Shown here: one piece after another, positions 1 through 9,121 of the stretch
Position numbering within the stretch: position 1 is the first letter of the stretch
Layout: every line of letters starts with the position of its first letter
Assembly: GCA_045642025.1 (NCBI GenBank)
Contig: JAZUIB010000056.1
Coordinates: 1-40,993 of the forward strand
From: Equadaptatus sp045642025
GTDB taxonomy: Bacteria > Synergistota > Synergistia > Synergistales > Synergistaceae
Direction: 5' to 3'
DNA length: 40,993 nucleotides
Notes under the pieces: model-generated
The model's database searches: none
Told to the model about the DNA's origin: nothing
The model's input: the letters and a program-made list of their open reading frames with translations, nothing else
Made by a program: the position numbers and the translations under genes

Positions 1-1
1 C

Positions 2-3000
2 AGCTTTGCTGCGAACATAGACGCGCTCAACACAGCGCTCGGAGACACAGCAAACTACACCACAAACAACTACGTGACAGACGGCAGCAGTGCAGTAGCG
101 GCAATAAGCGCGATAGACGAAGGACTCGGCGCAAAAATAGCCAGCGACGGCACCTACATTAAGAAATCGTCAGTGAATAGCGTCAACGAGAATATTAAAG
201 CCCTTGACGAAGCCCTTGCGTCAGCGCAGGGCGGCGGAATGAAATATGCGGGAGACAGCCTTGCGGACACAGATGTTAAGACAGTAGCGCTTGGCAGCAG
301 ACTGCAGATAAAAGGCGGAAATACGGCGCTTACGAGCGGTAGCACGCCAGCGAAAAACATAACAGCTGTTATTACACAGACAGATACTGGACAAGATGCA
401 GCGCTTGACATAACACTTAACCCGAACATAGTCCTTGACAGCGTAACGACAGGCGAAACCGTGATGAACAACGCCGGAGTCAAAATTGCAGACGCGACAA
501 ACAGCACGACACTTACAAAGACAGGACTTAACGTAACAGCCGGAACAAACACGACAACCATAAGTTCGACAGCAGTAACCACCAAAGACATAACAGCAAG
601 CAGCAGCGTAACCGTGGGAAGCGGAACGAACAAAGTAACCCTTGCCGACAACAGCGTAAAAGTAGGAAGCACGGCAGAACTTAGTTCGACAGCACTAACA
701 ATAGGCACGACAACCCTAGACGCGGCGAAACTCACAGTAGGCGGAGCGACCTACATAGACGCGTCCGGCATAAACGCGAACAGCAAAAAAATAACAAACG
801 TAGCAAACGGAGCAGTTGACAGCGGCGCAGTCAACTACGGACAGCTGAAAAACTACAGTAAAGTAAAAATTACCAAGAGCGCGACAGACACCGTAGAAAA
901 CCTTACCAATGAAAACGGCATAGAAATAGCAGCCGGAGAGAATATTATGCTTGAAACAAGCGGTAACAAAGTGACAATTAAATCGCTTGGCGGCAGTGAT
1001 ACTCTTGCCTTGCACTATGACAGTGAAGGTACAAGCAGACTGAACAGCGTAACGCTGAAAGATACAGCCGGCGGAACAACTAGCGCAGTAGCGATTAAAA
1101 ACGTGGCAAGCGGCGGAGCACTTGTAAGCGGTGGAACAAATGCTGCCAACATCGGTGATGTTTACGGAGCGGCAACAATAACAGACACAACGGCACACAA
1201 CTACTACACAGGTACGACAGCGGCACCGACAACAGTCAAAGAAGCAGTGAACGCCCTTGACACAGCCATAGGCGCAAGACAGAGCGGCACGTACATAACA
1301 AACGCTGCTGCGGTTAACGAAAATATGAAAGCGCTTGATACACAAGTTGCGGCAAACCAAACAGACATAGCTGCGATTAATAGCAACATCACAGTTGAAG
1401 GCGGAAGTTATAACTACATTACGGCAGGAGCAGACGTAGCCTCCAACCTGAAAGCGCTTGACGAAGCAATCGTGGCAGGAGGGGCTGGAATAACCAGTTT
1501 TGCTACAAGTGACACAGGCAAAGTGACAGCAGTCAAAGCCGACGGTACTACACTTGACGTGGCGCAGCTTCAGGACTATAAGCTCGACAGCGCCACACTC
1601 AGCGCTAAGACACTTGTCATAACATCAAAGAACGCATACGGAACAGACACAGTGACCAAGAATGTGGATTTGAGTGGTCTTGAAGCTGAAACCATCATAC
1701 AGAACGGAGATACGACCTACAAAGGCGACGGCAAAAACATCTCAATCCAGACGGCTGCCGACCCTGAGCATACCGGCAAATACATAACAACCATCAAACT
1801 TACTGACGAAGTTACTGACGTAACAAGCGTAACTACGAAGGCAGATGCCTCAGGCCGTAAAACGAGACTCGACGGAACAGGTGCTTACGTTGCAAACGGG
1901 AAATCAGCGCTTACGGCGAACAACCTTACCGTAAACGGCAAGAGCTACGTCGGCGCTGACGGAATCAATGCCAACAGTCAGAAGATAACGGGAGTTGCGG
2001 CAGGAACGGCTGACACGGATGCCGTGAACTATGAACAGATGAAAGCTGTAACAGCCATGACAACCTCAGGCAACTACTACACAGCCGGCAATAGCGTAAA
2101 GACAGCGTTAAGCAGCATAGACACAGCCATCGGTGCAAGACAGAGCGGCATGTACATAACAGACGCTGCTACGGTCAATCAGAATCTGAAAGCACTTGAT
2201 ACGGCAATCGAAGAAACAAGAAGCAATGAAATAACTAGCTTCGCGACAAGTGCCACAGGCAAAGTGACTGCGACCAAAGCAGACGGTACGATGCTTGATA
2301 CAGCCCAGCTGAGAGATTACGAAGTAACAAGCGGAGACTACGACGCAGACACGAAGTATCTCACGATTAACTCAAAGAACCACTACAACGGAGACGTGAC
2401 AAGCACACAAATCAACCTTGACGGGCTTGCCTCAAACGTCACGATAGAAAACACAAGCGGCAAAACAGTAAGGTTTACTAACGGAAGAAACATATCGATT
2501 GGCACCCCCGTTGAAACAGCAACCGAAATCACAATGACGATAGGTACAACCGAAGATGCCGTGTACAAGTCAGTTAAGATAGCGGAAGGTACTGACAACG
2601 AAGCAGTAATCGACGGAAACGGCATCACAGTTGGAAACTCAAGCCTTACTGGAGAAAAAATTGTGATCAACGAAACAACCAGCCTTGGAGGCGAAGGACT
2701 TGTTATCAACGGCAACACCTACATCAGAGAAGATGGCACGATTAATGCCAACGGCAAAATAAGCGGAGTTGAAGCAGGAGAAATCAGTTCAAGTTCCACC
2801 GACGCAGTCAACGGCGCACAGCTCTGGGAAACCAACCGGCAGGTTGCGGCAAACACAGAAGCGATAGCGGCAATCACAAGTGGAAGCGGAACAATCAATG
2901 CAGGAGAAATCAAAGTCGGCGGAAACAGCTACATTACTGATGAAGGTATCAATGCCAACAACAAACAGATCAAAGACGTCGCCGACGGCACAATAGCAGA

Positions 3001-4276
3001 AGGCTCCAAAGACGCTGTCAACGGCGGACAGCTATACAACGAGCTCAAAGGAGCAGAAGGTGTTAAATATGTTGAAACCGGTCAGAGTGTCGCGCTGAAC
3101 CTGAAAGCGCTTGATGGACAGGCGACAATGATAAGCGGCAACCAGAAAGGCATGACAGAAACCCAGATGAATGAGTGGGCGGCAGAAGCTTCGGCATCAG
3201 AAGCGACAGCTGTTGGCTATAAAGCTAAAGCCTTGACAGAAGGCGCGACAGCTATAGGCTACGGCAACGTTGTGACAGGCAAACACTCAACAGCAGTTGG
3301 ATACAAAAACGAAGTGTCAGGCACAGCCTCAGGCGCGTTCGGTGACCCGAACATAGTTTCAGGCAGCGGAAGTTACGCGTTTGGCAACGACAATACTGTC
3401 GCAGGCAGTAACACCTTTGTCATGGGCAATAAAGTAACAGCAAATTATGACAACTCTGTCGTACTCGGCAATGCTTCAACACTCGGACAGGCACACACCG
3501 TCAAGGCACCAGCCGGAAGCGCGGTAAAAGGCACGACAGGCGTAGTGTCAGTGGGCAGCAAAGGAAACGAAAGACAAATACAGAACGTTGCAGCCGGTGA
3601 AATATCAGCTACCTCAACAGATGCCGTCAACGGTTCACAGTTGTTTGCGGCAATGCAGAGCAGTGACCCCTCAATCAGACAGGAACTGAATGCTGTGTCA
3701 GGAGAAGTCAAAGAAGTGGGTGCAATTTCAGCGGCACTTGCTGGACTGCACTACGTTGAACCTAGCGGCGAAGAGGGCGATAAATTTGTCGGAGCGGCCG
3801 CATACGGCGGATACAGAGGCGAAAGCGCAGTGGCAGTTGGTGTCGCGTATAAACCGAGTCCGAATTTTATGATGAGCGCATCAACGAGTGTCGGAAATAT
3901 GCAGAATGCCTATAATGCCGGCATCAGTTTTAAGTTCGGCAAAGGCGAGACAGCACAAACAAGAGCAGAACTGAAAAAGCAAGTTAAGTATGTTAACGAA
4001 GAAAACAAAGTGCTGAAAACACAGATCGTCAACCTTTCTGCGGAAAATGCCGACATTATAGCGGAAAACAAAGAACAGGACGCAAAACTTTTCGAACAGA
4101 ACGAAAAGCTTGTTGCACAAGATGAAGTTATACGCAAACTGCTTGAAAGAGTTGAGAAACTCGAGAACGCACAGAAGGCGAGGCCTGCTCCGATAGCGGA
4201 GAAAAAACAGACAAAAACGGTACAGCCGAAAGCAGAACAATCGAAACCGAAAAACAAAACAGTACTCCCACAGTAA
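2..4276 (+). CDS. YadA-type trimeric autotransporter adhesin, 5' end outside window
   Basis: The frame is open from the left edge, so the gene begins outside the window; the GTG at 74 is an internal Val codon. The protein should be an outer-membrane trimeric adhesin (type Vc secretion). Most of the visible part is a repetitive Thr/Ala/Asn-rich passenger with several neck-like motifs of the form DAVNxxQL (near nt 820, 2015, 2800, 3010, 3620). A YadA head-type beta-roll with AVGY/AIGYG-like repeats lies at about nt 3190-3480. A stalk and then the four-strand YadA anchor follow at about nt 3719-3949, including AAYGGYRGESAVAVGVAY. Unusually, the protein does not end at the barrel: about 108 more residues follow, a heptad-like coiled coil (nt 3950-4190) and a Lys/Gln/Pro-rich tail. 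Family assignment is firm; the ligand is unknown. Confidence 0.93.
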   Translation, partial: SFAANIDALNTALGDTANYTTNNYVTDGSSAVAAISAIDEGLGAKIASDGTYIKKSSVNSVNENIKALDEALASAQGGGMKYAGDSLADTDVKTVALGSRLQIKGGNTALTSGSTPAKNITAVITQTDTGQDAALDITLNPNIVLDSVTTGETVMNNAGVKIADATNSTTLTKTGLNVTAGTNTTTISSTAVTTKDITASSSVTVGSGTNKVTLADNSVKVGSTAELSSTALTIGTTTLDAAKLTVGGATYIDASGINANSKKITNVANGAVDSGAVNYGQLKNYSKVKITKSATDTVENLTNENGIEIAAGENIMLETSGNKVTIKSLGGSDTLALHYDSEGTSRLNSVTLKDTAGGTTSAVAIKNVASGGALVSGGTNAANIGDVYGAATITDTTAHNYYTGTTAAPTTVKEAVNALDTAIGARQSGTYITNAAAVNENMKALDTQVAANQTDIAAINSNITVEGGSYNYITAGADVASNLKALDEAIVAGGAGITSFATSDTGKVTAVKADGTTLDVAQLQDYKLDSATLSAKTLVITSKNAYGTDTVTKNVDLSGLEAETIIQNGDTTYKGDGKNISIQTAADPEHTGKYITTIKLTDEVTDVTSVTTKADASGRKTRLDGTGAYVANGKSALTANNLTVNGKSYVGADGINANSQKITGVAAGTADTDAVNYEQMKAVTAMTTSGNYYTAGNSVKTALSSIDTAIGARQSGMYITDAATVNQNLKALDTAIEETRSNEITSFATSATGKVTATKADGTMLDTAQLRDYEVTSGDYDADTKYLTINSKNHYNGDVTSTQINLDGLASNVTIENTSGKTVRFTNGRNISIGTPVETATEITMTIGTTEDAVYKSVKIAEGTDNEAVIDGNGITVGNSSLTGEKIVINETTSLGGEGLVINGNTYIREDGTINANGKISGVEAGEISSSSTDAVNGAQLWETNRQVAANTEAIAAITSGSGTINAGEIKVGGNSYITDEGINANNKQIKDVADGTIAEGSKDAVNGGQLYNELKGAEGVKYVETGQSVALNLKALDGQATMISGNQKGMTETQMNEWAAEASASEATAVGYKAKALTEGATAIGYGNVVTGKHSTAVGYKNEVSGTASGAFGDPNIVSGSGSYAFGNDNTVAGSNTFVMGNKVTANYDNSVVLGNASTLGQAHTVKAPAGSAVKGTTGVVSVGSKGNERQIQNVAAGEISATSTDAVNGSQLFAAMQSSDPSIRQELNAVSGEVKEVGAISAALAGLHYVEPSGEEGDKFVGAAAYGGYRGESAVAVGVAYKPSPNFMMSASTSVGNMQNAYNAGISFKFGKGETAQTRAELKKQVKYVNEENKVLKTQIVNLSAENADIIAENKEQDAKLFEQNEKLVAQDEVIRKLLERVEKLENAQKARPAPIAEKKQTKTVQPKAEQSKPKNKTVLPQ
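1199..2440 (+). repeat. Duplicated passenger module inside the adhesin gene
   Basis: Two diverged copies of one passenger module are visible in the translation. Copy A starts at nt 1199 (NYYTG...ALDTAIGARQSG) and its second part at nt 1490 (ITSFATSDTGKVTAVKADG). Copy B starts at nt 2072 (NYYTAG...IDTAIGARQSG) and its second part at nt 2231 (ITSFATSATGKVTATKADG). Copy A carries an extra segment of about 40 residues between the two parts. A weaker third relative of the first part lies at about nt 105-225 (AIDEGLGAK...NENIKALDEAL). Such repeats usually arise by duplication and can vary in number between strains. Confidence 0.8.
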
Positions 4277-4661
4277 CCTGTGCCTGGCAGAATTGTTCAA
4301 GTGTCTTTAGTAACAAAGAAGAGATTCTCAACAACTTGGTGCCAAAGTTATAATACATTTGTCTGCGGGCGCAGTATTAAGGGCAGGATTTATTACAGAG
4401 TCTTTGTTGGCAACGGAAATAATCTGTTAACAACGATTGCCAAACTAAAAAAACAGTAGAAACGGATTTGTTTTCAGATAGCAAATCTAGTCGTATGCGA
4501 CTGTTAATAGGAAAAATAGCGGTTTGGAAATATCTAAGCCGGAGTCTGTGAGAAAAAGTCTGTAAAAGAGTCTCTATGGCAGAAAAGATGTATTTTTGTT
4601 AGTCGGTCTTTTCAGCCCAGTTTGAATACGAATTATAGTAACGTGCTAACAATAATAGGTC
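4277..4661. other. Noncoding stretch after the adhesin gene
   Basis: No convincing coding sequence is seen in this AT-rich stretch. It contains two small adjacent hairpins: GATTTG at 4465-4470 with CAAATC at 4482-4487, and AGTCG at 4489-4493 with CGACT at 4498-4502. The only strong terminator comes at its end, almost 400 nt after the adhesin stop, so the adhesin mRNA may carry a long 3' UTR, or a small RNA could lie here. I see no direct sign of a promoter strong enough to decide. Confidence 0.5.
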
Positions 4662-4699
4662 AACAGGGAAAATCTCAGTTGTTTTCCCTGTTTTTCTTT
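4662..4699 (+). terminator. Intrinsic terminator downstream of the adhesin
   Basis: A perfect 11-bp stem (AACAGGGAAAA at 4662-4672, TTTTCCCTGTT at 4682-4692) with a 9-nt loop is followed by a T-rich tail. The tail is on the plus strand, so it ends transcription from the adhesin side. It lies about 60 bp before the convergent end of mnmE. Confidence 0.8.
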
Positions 4700-4756
4700 G
4701 TTTCTACATAATTTTAACCAGTAGACAGTTGAAATTACAGGCTTTTGTTTTATTTG

Positions 4757-6106
4757 TTATTTTCCTACGCAGAAATCGGAGAAAACTGTGTCGAGCAGTT
4801 TTTCGGTGGGGTCTAAGCCAAGAAGTGCTGCTATCTGTTGCCTGGTTTCTTCGACGCAATTTGCTATTATGTCTTCGCCAAGCCCGTTTAGAATTGCATT
4901 TTGTGCATTGCGGAGTGTTTCAAGTGCAAGAGTAATACATTCAAACTGACGTGAGGAAACTCCATAACTGTCGGAAAATATTGCATCGCCTGAGACGAGA
5001 GATATAATTTTGTCTTTAAGTTCTTCTATGCCGATATTTTTTTTAGCTGAAAGTTTAATTGTTTTATTACCGTAAAAAAAGTTGTCAGAAATGTTTTGAG
5101 GTAGGTCACATTTGCTGAAGACGGTGATGTGCTTTTTGTTGGAAAGCATAGCACAAATTTTTTTATCTTCTTCAGTGAAACAGCCATTTGAATCTATCAG
5201 CCACACTGCAAGGTCGGCATCGTTTATTGCTTTAATAGCTGTTTGTATGCCGATGGTTTCTATTTTGTCTTCAGTGTTTCGTATGCCTGCCGTGTCTGTT
5301 ATACGGATTGCAATGCCTTTGTGGAGAAATTGTTCTTCAATTTTATCACGTGTAGTACCGGGAATTTCTGTTACTATAGCGCGTTCTTCTTCGAGCAGCG
5401 CGTTAAGAAGCGAGGATTTGCCGACATTGGGTTTGCCGACGATAGCAACACGTATGCCTTCGCGTAGCAGTATTCCGGCACGGCAACGTGAGGCGATTTT
5501 TTCTCCCTGTGCAAGGGCAATATTTATCTGTACGGCAAATTCTTTTTGCGGCAGAAGCCCTGTGTCATCTTCAGGAAAGTCTATGTCAACCTCAAGTTGT
5601 GCTGCAAGTGTTGTAAGTTTTTCGAAAAATTGTCTTATTTCATCGGTGAATTTTCCCTGCAGTGTTCTTTCTGATGCGGCAAGTGCTTCACGGCTTTTTG
5701 CGTTTATTATGCCGAGTACGGCTTCTGCTTGTGATAGGTCAAGTCTGCCATTTAAAAAGGCGCGTTTTGTGAATTCACCCGGCTGGGCAAGTCGCGCGCC
5801 GTTTTTGCAGAGTATTTCTATGCATTTTTGTGCCGGCAGCAGCCCACCGTGGCACTGTATTTCAACACTTTCTTCGCCTGTATAACTTGAGCCTTTTTCA
5901 AAACGTACGGCAAGCGCTTCGTCAAATGCTTCGTTGTTTTCACTGAGAGTAAACAGTCTCATGGTGCGTGGAGAATATTCTGAGAGTTTTTTTCTGCCGT
6001 GAAGCAACTTCTCAGCAAGCATAACTGAACCTTCTCCTGAAAGTCTGACGATTGCTATTCCACTTTCTCCGTATGCTGTTGCCAACGCTGTGATGATCTC
6101 GTTCAT
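4757..6106 (-). CDS. mnmE: tRNA uridine-5-carboxymethylaminomethyl modification GTPase MnmE
   Basis: MnmE (TrmE) works with MnmG to modify the wobble uridine (U34) of certain tRNAs. The 449 residues match the usual family length. The N-terminal tetrahydrofolate-binding domain starts with the typical DxIxALAT-like sequence MNEIITALATAYGESGIAIV. A Ras-like G domain is inserted in a helical domain: G1 GKPNVGKSS, G2 GTTRD, G3 DTAG and a G4 written SKCD instead of NKxD. The C-terminus ends in FCVGK, the conserved C(I/V)GK motif that carries the catalytic Cys. The ATG is preceded by GGAGG (plus-strand cctcc at 6112-6116). It is divergent from yhaM and convergent with the adhesin. MnmG is not in the window. 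Confidence 0.97.
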   Translation of the reverse strand: MNEIITALATAYGESGIAIVRLSGEGSVMLAEKLLHGRKKLSEYSPRTMRLFTLSENNEAFDEALAVRFEKGSSYTGEESVEIQCHGGLLPAQKCIEILCKNGARLAQPGEFTKRAFLNGRLDLSQAEAVLGIINAKSREALAASERTLQGKFTDEIRQFFEKLTTLAAQLEVDIDFPEDDTGLLPQKEFAVQINIALAQGEKIASRCRAGILLREGIRVAIVGKPNVGKSSLLNALLEEERAIVTEIPGTTRDKIEEQFLHKGIAIRITDTAGIRNTEDKIETIGIQTAIKAINDADLAVWLIDSNGCFTEEDKKICAMLSNKKHITVFSKCDLPQNISDNFFYGNKTIKLSAKKNIGIEELKDKIISLVSGDAIFSDSYGVSSRQFECITLALETLRNAQNAILNGLGEDIIANCVEETRQQIAALLGLDPTEKLLDTVFSDFCVGK

Positions 6107-6133
6107 TTTTGCCTCCGAAATTAGACTGTAATT

Positions 6134-6163
6134 ATTATAACTTACTGCACGTATTTTTGTCTG
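6134..6163 (-). promoter_or_regulatory. Predicted mnmE promoter
   Basis: Reading the minus strand, TATAAT (plus 6134-6139) follows CAGACA (plus 6158-6163) with an 18-bp spacer. The transcript would start about 20 bp before the mnmE start codon. It shares a 102-bp divergent region with the yhaM promoter. Confidence 0.55.
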
Positions 6164-6174
6164 TATGATAAAAT
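6162..6174 (+). promoter_or_regulatory. Predicted yhaM promoter, extended -10
   Basis: The sequence TATGATAAAAT (6164-6174) fits an extended -10 element (TGnTATAAT type). No good -35 box is seen, as is common for extended -10 promoters. The start codon of yhaM lies 35 bp downstream, behind a GGGGG ribosome binding site. Confidence 0.5.
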
Positions 6175-6208
6175 ATAAAGCGCAAATAAATATACGGGGG
6201 AATGATAT

Positions 6209-7219
6209 ATGTCCTTGCTTACAAGTTCCGAAATAAGGAAACTGAAGACGGGTGAAATTTTCAAAGCGATACTCGTAGTTAAAACTCTCGTTACCAGAAC
6301 TGACAAAAATGGACGCAAATATTATGAAATGACAGCTATGGACAGTTTTGGAGATATTGAGGCAAAAATATGGTCAGATGCTACGTGGTTTGACCGGTCA
6401 GCAGATGATTGTGATCTTACAATACCAGCGGAAAAACTGTCTGAGGAAAAGATTAACAATATCACCGGATGTACCGTAGGTATAGACGGTAAAATTGCAG
6501 AATATAAAAGGCAGGTGCAATACAACTTCAACAAGATAACGTTGCTTAATCAAAACACTTTTATCCCGTCGGAATATATGCCAAAATCTCCTGTATCAAG
6601 TGAAATACTAAAGGAACGTTTTGAAAACCTTGCCGGCTGTTGCAGAGAGGAGATAAGGAATTTTTTGTACGTGTTGTTTGACGACGAAATGATGTCTGAA
6701 TTCTTCAGCTGGCCAGCGGCTGTTTCAAATCACCACGCCTACGCAAACGGACTTGCAGAACATACTGTTTCTGTTGCGGACTGTGCAAAAGTACAGGCTG
6801 AAGCGCTTGTGCGCTCAGGTTATGATGTTGACGTTGACGTGGTTGTCGCCGGTGCTTTGCTGCACGACATCGGAAAACTCCGCGCGTACAAAATGAATAC
6901 TATGCCGGAGATTACACTTGAGGGTGCGATTATAGACCACGTCGCGCTTGGTTATACGATGTTTGAAAAGCTATGTGAGAAATATTCACTTAGTGAAAGG
7001 CTGAAACTGCAGCTTGCGCATATAATAATCAGCCATCACGGACTACGTGAGTATGGCTCTCCAGTTGTTCCAGAAACTGCCGAAGCGATGATAGTTTCTG
7101 CCGCGGATGAACTGGATTTTCGGATGTTCTGTTGGCATGATTCGGTTAAGGATATGAAGGAAAATGAAGAAATATCCAACTGGAACAACGCGACACAGAG
7201 GCGGTTCTGGAAGAAATAG
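6209..7219 (+). CDS. yhaM: YhaM-like 3'-5' exoribonuclease (OB fold plus HD domain)
   Basis: The 336-residue protein has the order of B. subtilis YhaM. An N-terminal OB-type nucleic-acid-binding domain spans about residues 10-110 (starting TGEIFKAILVVKTL). A metal-dependent HD hydrolase domain follows, with NHHAYANGLAEHT near residue 180 and ALLHDIGKL near residue 220. YhaM-type enzymes trim RNA and single-stranded DNA from the 3' end. The start is set by GGGGGAATGATAT before the ATG. The RluC/D-like gene follows 38 bp later on the same strand and is probably co-transcribed. The family is well supported; the substrate in this organism is inferred. Confidence 0.88.
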   Translation: MSLLTSSEIRKLKTGEIFKAILVVKTLVTRTDKNGRKYYEMTAMDSFGDIEAKIWSDATWFDRSADDCDLTIPAEKLSEEKINNITGCTVGIDGKIAEYKRQVQYNFNKITLLNQNTFIPSEYMPKSPVSSEILKERFENLAGCCREEIRNFLYVLFDDEMMSEFFSWPAAVSNHHAYANGLAEHTVSVADCAKVQAEALVRSGYDVDVDVVVAGALLHDIGKLRAYKMNTMPEITLEGAIIDHVALGYTMFEKLCEKYSLSERLKLQLAHIIISHHGLREYGSPVVPETAEAMIVSAADELDFRMFCWHDSVKDMKENEEISNWNNATQRRFWKK

Positions 7220-7257
7220 TATATTGCGCGTTAGATTGATTAACGATTAACGAAAAA

Positions 7258-8157
7258 ATGGGCAAAGAAATTTACATTACGGAAGACCAAGAGAACAGAA
7301 GGATTGACCGTCTGTTGCGATCAATGTTTCCGCAGGTAGCGCTCTCTGCGATAATGAAAGCGATTCGCAAAGGCGAGGTAAGACTAGACGCAAAAAAAGT
7401 GACGCCTAACATAAGGGTGAAGACAGGACAGTTTCTTCAACTGCCGTGGAACGATGATTTGGGCAGACAGAGGACAGGACAAAAGCAGGAAGGCAAAAAA
7501 ACTTATCCGTGTATTGATACAATTTATCGCGATGAAAATGTGTGGATTGTCAACAAACCTGCCGGGCTTTTGACACAGCCTGATGTGAAGTGCGCAGACT
7601 CTGTTTATACACGGATTATTTCTGAACTTGACCAGCAGCGTGCTGGTTTCCGTCTGTCAACAGTTCAGCGACTTGACAGGAATACGTCAGGTATTGTCAT
7701 AGCGGCCTTGAGTGGTAAATTCCAGCGATTGCTTTCAGAACTTATACGCGAAAGAAAAATCGAAAAGATATACCTCGCTGTTGTCGCAGGAGAACTGCCA
7801 AAACAAGGAAGAATTAATCTTCCTCTGCTGAAGGATTCTGATATGAATGTTGTACGGGTTGACAAAAACGGTCAGTCTGCATTAACGCTTTACAAGAGAC
7901 TTGCTTACGTAAACGGTGTGAGTTGTGCCGAAGTGCGTCTTGTAACAGGGCGCACACACCAGATACGCGTACATTTTTCGGCTGAGGGGTATCCTGTGCT
8001 TGGTGACAGAAAATATGGTAGTGTGGCAGAAAACGCAAAAAGAACACTACTTCATGCGTATAAAGTTGTCTTCCCGAATGATGACAGACTGGGGAACCTT
8101 GCCGGAGCTGTTTTCGTTGCGCCTCTATATAACGATATGGTAAAATATTTTAAGTGA
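7258..8157 (+). CDS. RluC/RluD-family 23S rRNA pseudouridine synthase
   Basis: The 299-residue protein has an N-terminal S4 RNA-binding domain (about residues 12-65) and a pseudouridine synthase domain. The catalytic motif reads RLDRNTSG (about residue 140); the Asp in it is the nucleophile of this family. The later motif GRTHQIRVHFSAEGYPVLGD is also typical. INLPLLKD and VRVDKNGQSALT resemble RluC (23S positions 955/2504/2580 in E. coli) more than RluD, but the exact target cannot be read. The ATG has only a weak ribosome binding site (a repeated GATTAAC lies before it), so the start is the least certain part. Confidence 0.88.
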   Translation: MGKEIYITEDQENRRIDRLLRSMFPQVALSAIMKAIRKGEVRLDAKKVTPNIRVKTGQFLQLPWNDDLGRQRTGQKQEGKKTYPCIDTIYRDENVWIVNKPAGLLTQPDVKCADSVYTRIISELDQQRAGFRLSTVQRLDRNTSGIVIAALSGKFQRLLSELIRERKIEKIYLAVVAGELPKQGRINLPLLKDSDMNVVRVDKNGQSALTLYKRLAYVNGVSCAEVRLVTGRTHQIRVHFSAEGYPVLGDRKYGSVAENAKRTLLHAYKVVFPNDDRLGNLAGAVFVAPLYNDMVKYFK

Positions 8158-8172
8158 GGGGGTGGAGATATA

Positions 8173-9117
8173 TTGAGAATTTCAGTTATTGTCCCGTGTT
8201 ATAACGAACAGGAAAGTCTGCCTCTTTTTTATCACGAATTTTGCAAAATGTGCGAAACATTCGAAGAGTTAAAGAGCGTTGTGTTTGAATTGATATTTGT
8301 TGATGATGGTTCGTGCGATTCTACTTTTGCGATTATGCAGGAACTTGCAGAAAAAGATGATGAAGTAATATATATATCTTTTTCTAGGAATTTTGGCAAA
8401 GAAGCGGCGATATACGCTGGACTGCAGAATGCTACGGGTGATTTAACGGCTGTTATGGACGTTGATTTGCAGGATCCGTTGTATCTTCTGCCTCAGATGT
8501 ACAGGGCAGTTGTTGAAGATGGTTACGATTCTGTTGCGGCGCGGCGCGTAACACGCAAAGGCGAGCCGCCGATACGCTCTTTTTTTGCAAGATGTTTTTA
8601 TCGCTTGATTGCGAAAATTTCCAAAATAGAGCTTGTTGATGGTGCAAGAGATTACAGGCTTATGAACAAAAAATTTGTCAATGCGGTGCTTTCTTTGAAA
8701 GAATACAACCGTTTCAGCAAAGGAATTTTCTGCTGGGTCGGTTTTAAAAACAAATGGATGGAATTTGAAAACATTGAACGTACGGCAGGGGAGACGAAAT
8801 GGTCGTTTTGGAAGCTTACCCTGTACGCCGTTGATGCCATAATTGCTTTTTCGACCGTTCCGCTTGTACTGGCAACGGCGTTTGGGCTTCTGCTTTGTTT
8901 GCTGGCATTTCTTGCGATAATGTTCGTTGTCCTGCGCAAACTTATATACGGAGATCCCATACAGGGCTGGGCATCAACAATGTGTGTATTGCTTACCACC
9001 GGCGGAGTGCAACTACTGTGTACCGGTATTCTAGGTCAGTATCTTGCAAAGACTTATATGGAAACAAAAAACAGACCGATATATATAATTGACAAAACAA
9101 ATTGCGAAAATAGGTGA
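8173..9117 (+). CDS. GtrB/DPM1-like polyprenyl-phosphate glycosyltransferase (GT2)
   Basis: A GT2 enzyme expected to move a sugar from a nucleotide donor to polyprenyl phosphate on the cytoplasmic side. The N-terminal GT-A domain begins ISVIVPCYNEQESLP. The metal/donor motif DVDLQDP is near residue 96, and SFSRNFGKEAAIYAG is typical of GtrB/ArnC relatives. Two hydrophobic segments near residues 225-300 anchor it in the membrane. The start is TTG at 8173 after GGGGGTGGAG, since no ATG fits. It lies just before a GT39-like gene (4 bp gap), the usual partner in Gtr modules. A close paralog lies at 20060-20989. The sugar is unknown. Confidence 0.88.
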   Translation: MRISVIVPCYNEQESLPLFYHEFCKMCETFEELKSVVFELIFVDDGSCDSTFAIMQELAEKDDEVIYISFSRNFGKEAAIYAGLQNATGDLTAVMDVDLQDPLYLLPQMYRAVVEDGYDSVAARRVTRKGEPPIRSFFARCFYRLIAKISKIELVDGARDYRLMNKKFVNAVLSLKEYNRFSKGIFCWVGFKNKWMEFENIERTAGETKWSFWKLTLYAVDAIIAFSTVPLVLATAFGLLLCLLAFLAIMFVVLRKLIYGDPIQGWASTMCVLLTTGGVQLLCTGILGQYLAKTYMETKNRPIYIIDKTNCENR

Positions 9118-9121
9118 AATT

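Noticed and set aside
154..1360. Long open frames on the minus strand opposite the adhesin gene
   Set aside because: They are low-complexity products of the biased codon use in the repetitive adhesin and have no RBS or recognisable domains.
1..4276. CRISPR-like or satellite repeats in the adhesin region
   Set aside because: The repetition is at protein level in an open frame, without regular spacers or identical short repeats.
5112..5885. 257-codon plus-strand open frame inside mnmE
   Set aside because: It is antisense to a well-conserved MnmE including its G domain, and its Ser-rich translation resembles no family.
7232..7256. Short direct repeat GATTAACGATTAACGA before the pseudouridine synthase gene
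   Set aside because: It is too short and isolated to call an operator or repeat element.
9089..9121. TTG 9089 as start of GT39 paralog 1
   Set aside because: It overlaps the preceding gene by 29 bp and has no RBS; ATG 9122 has AGGTGA at the right distance.
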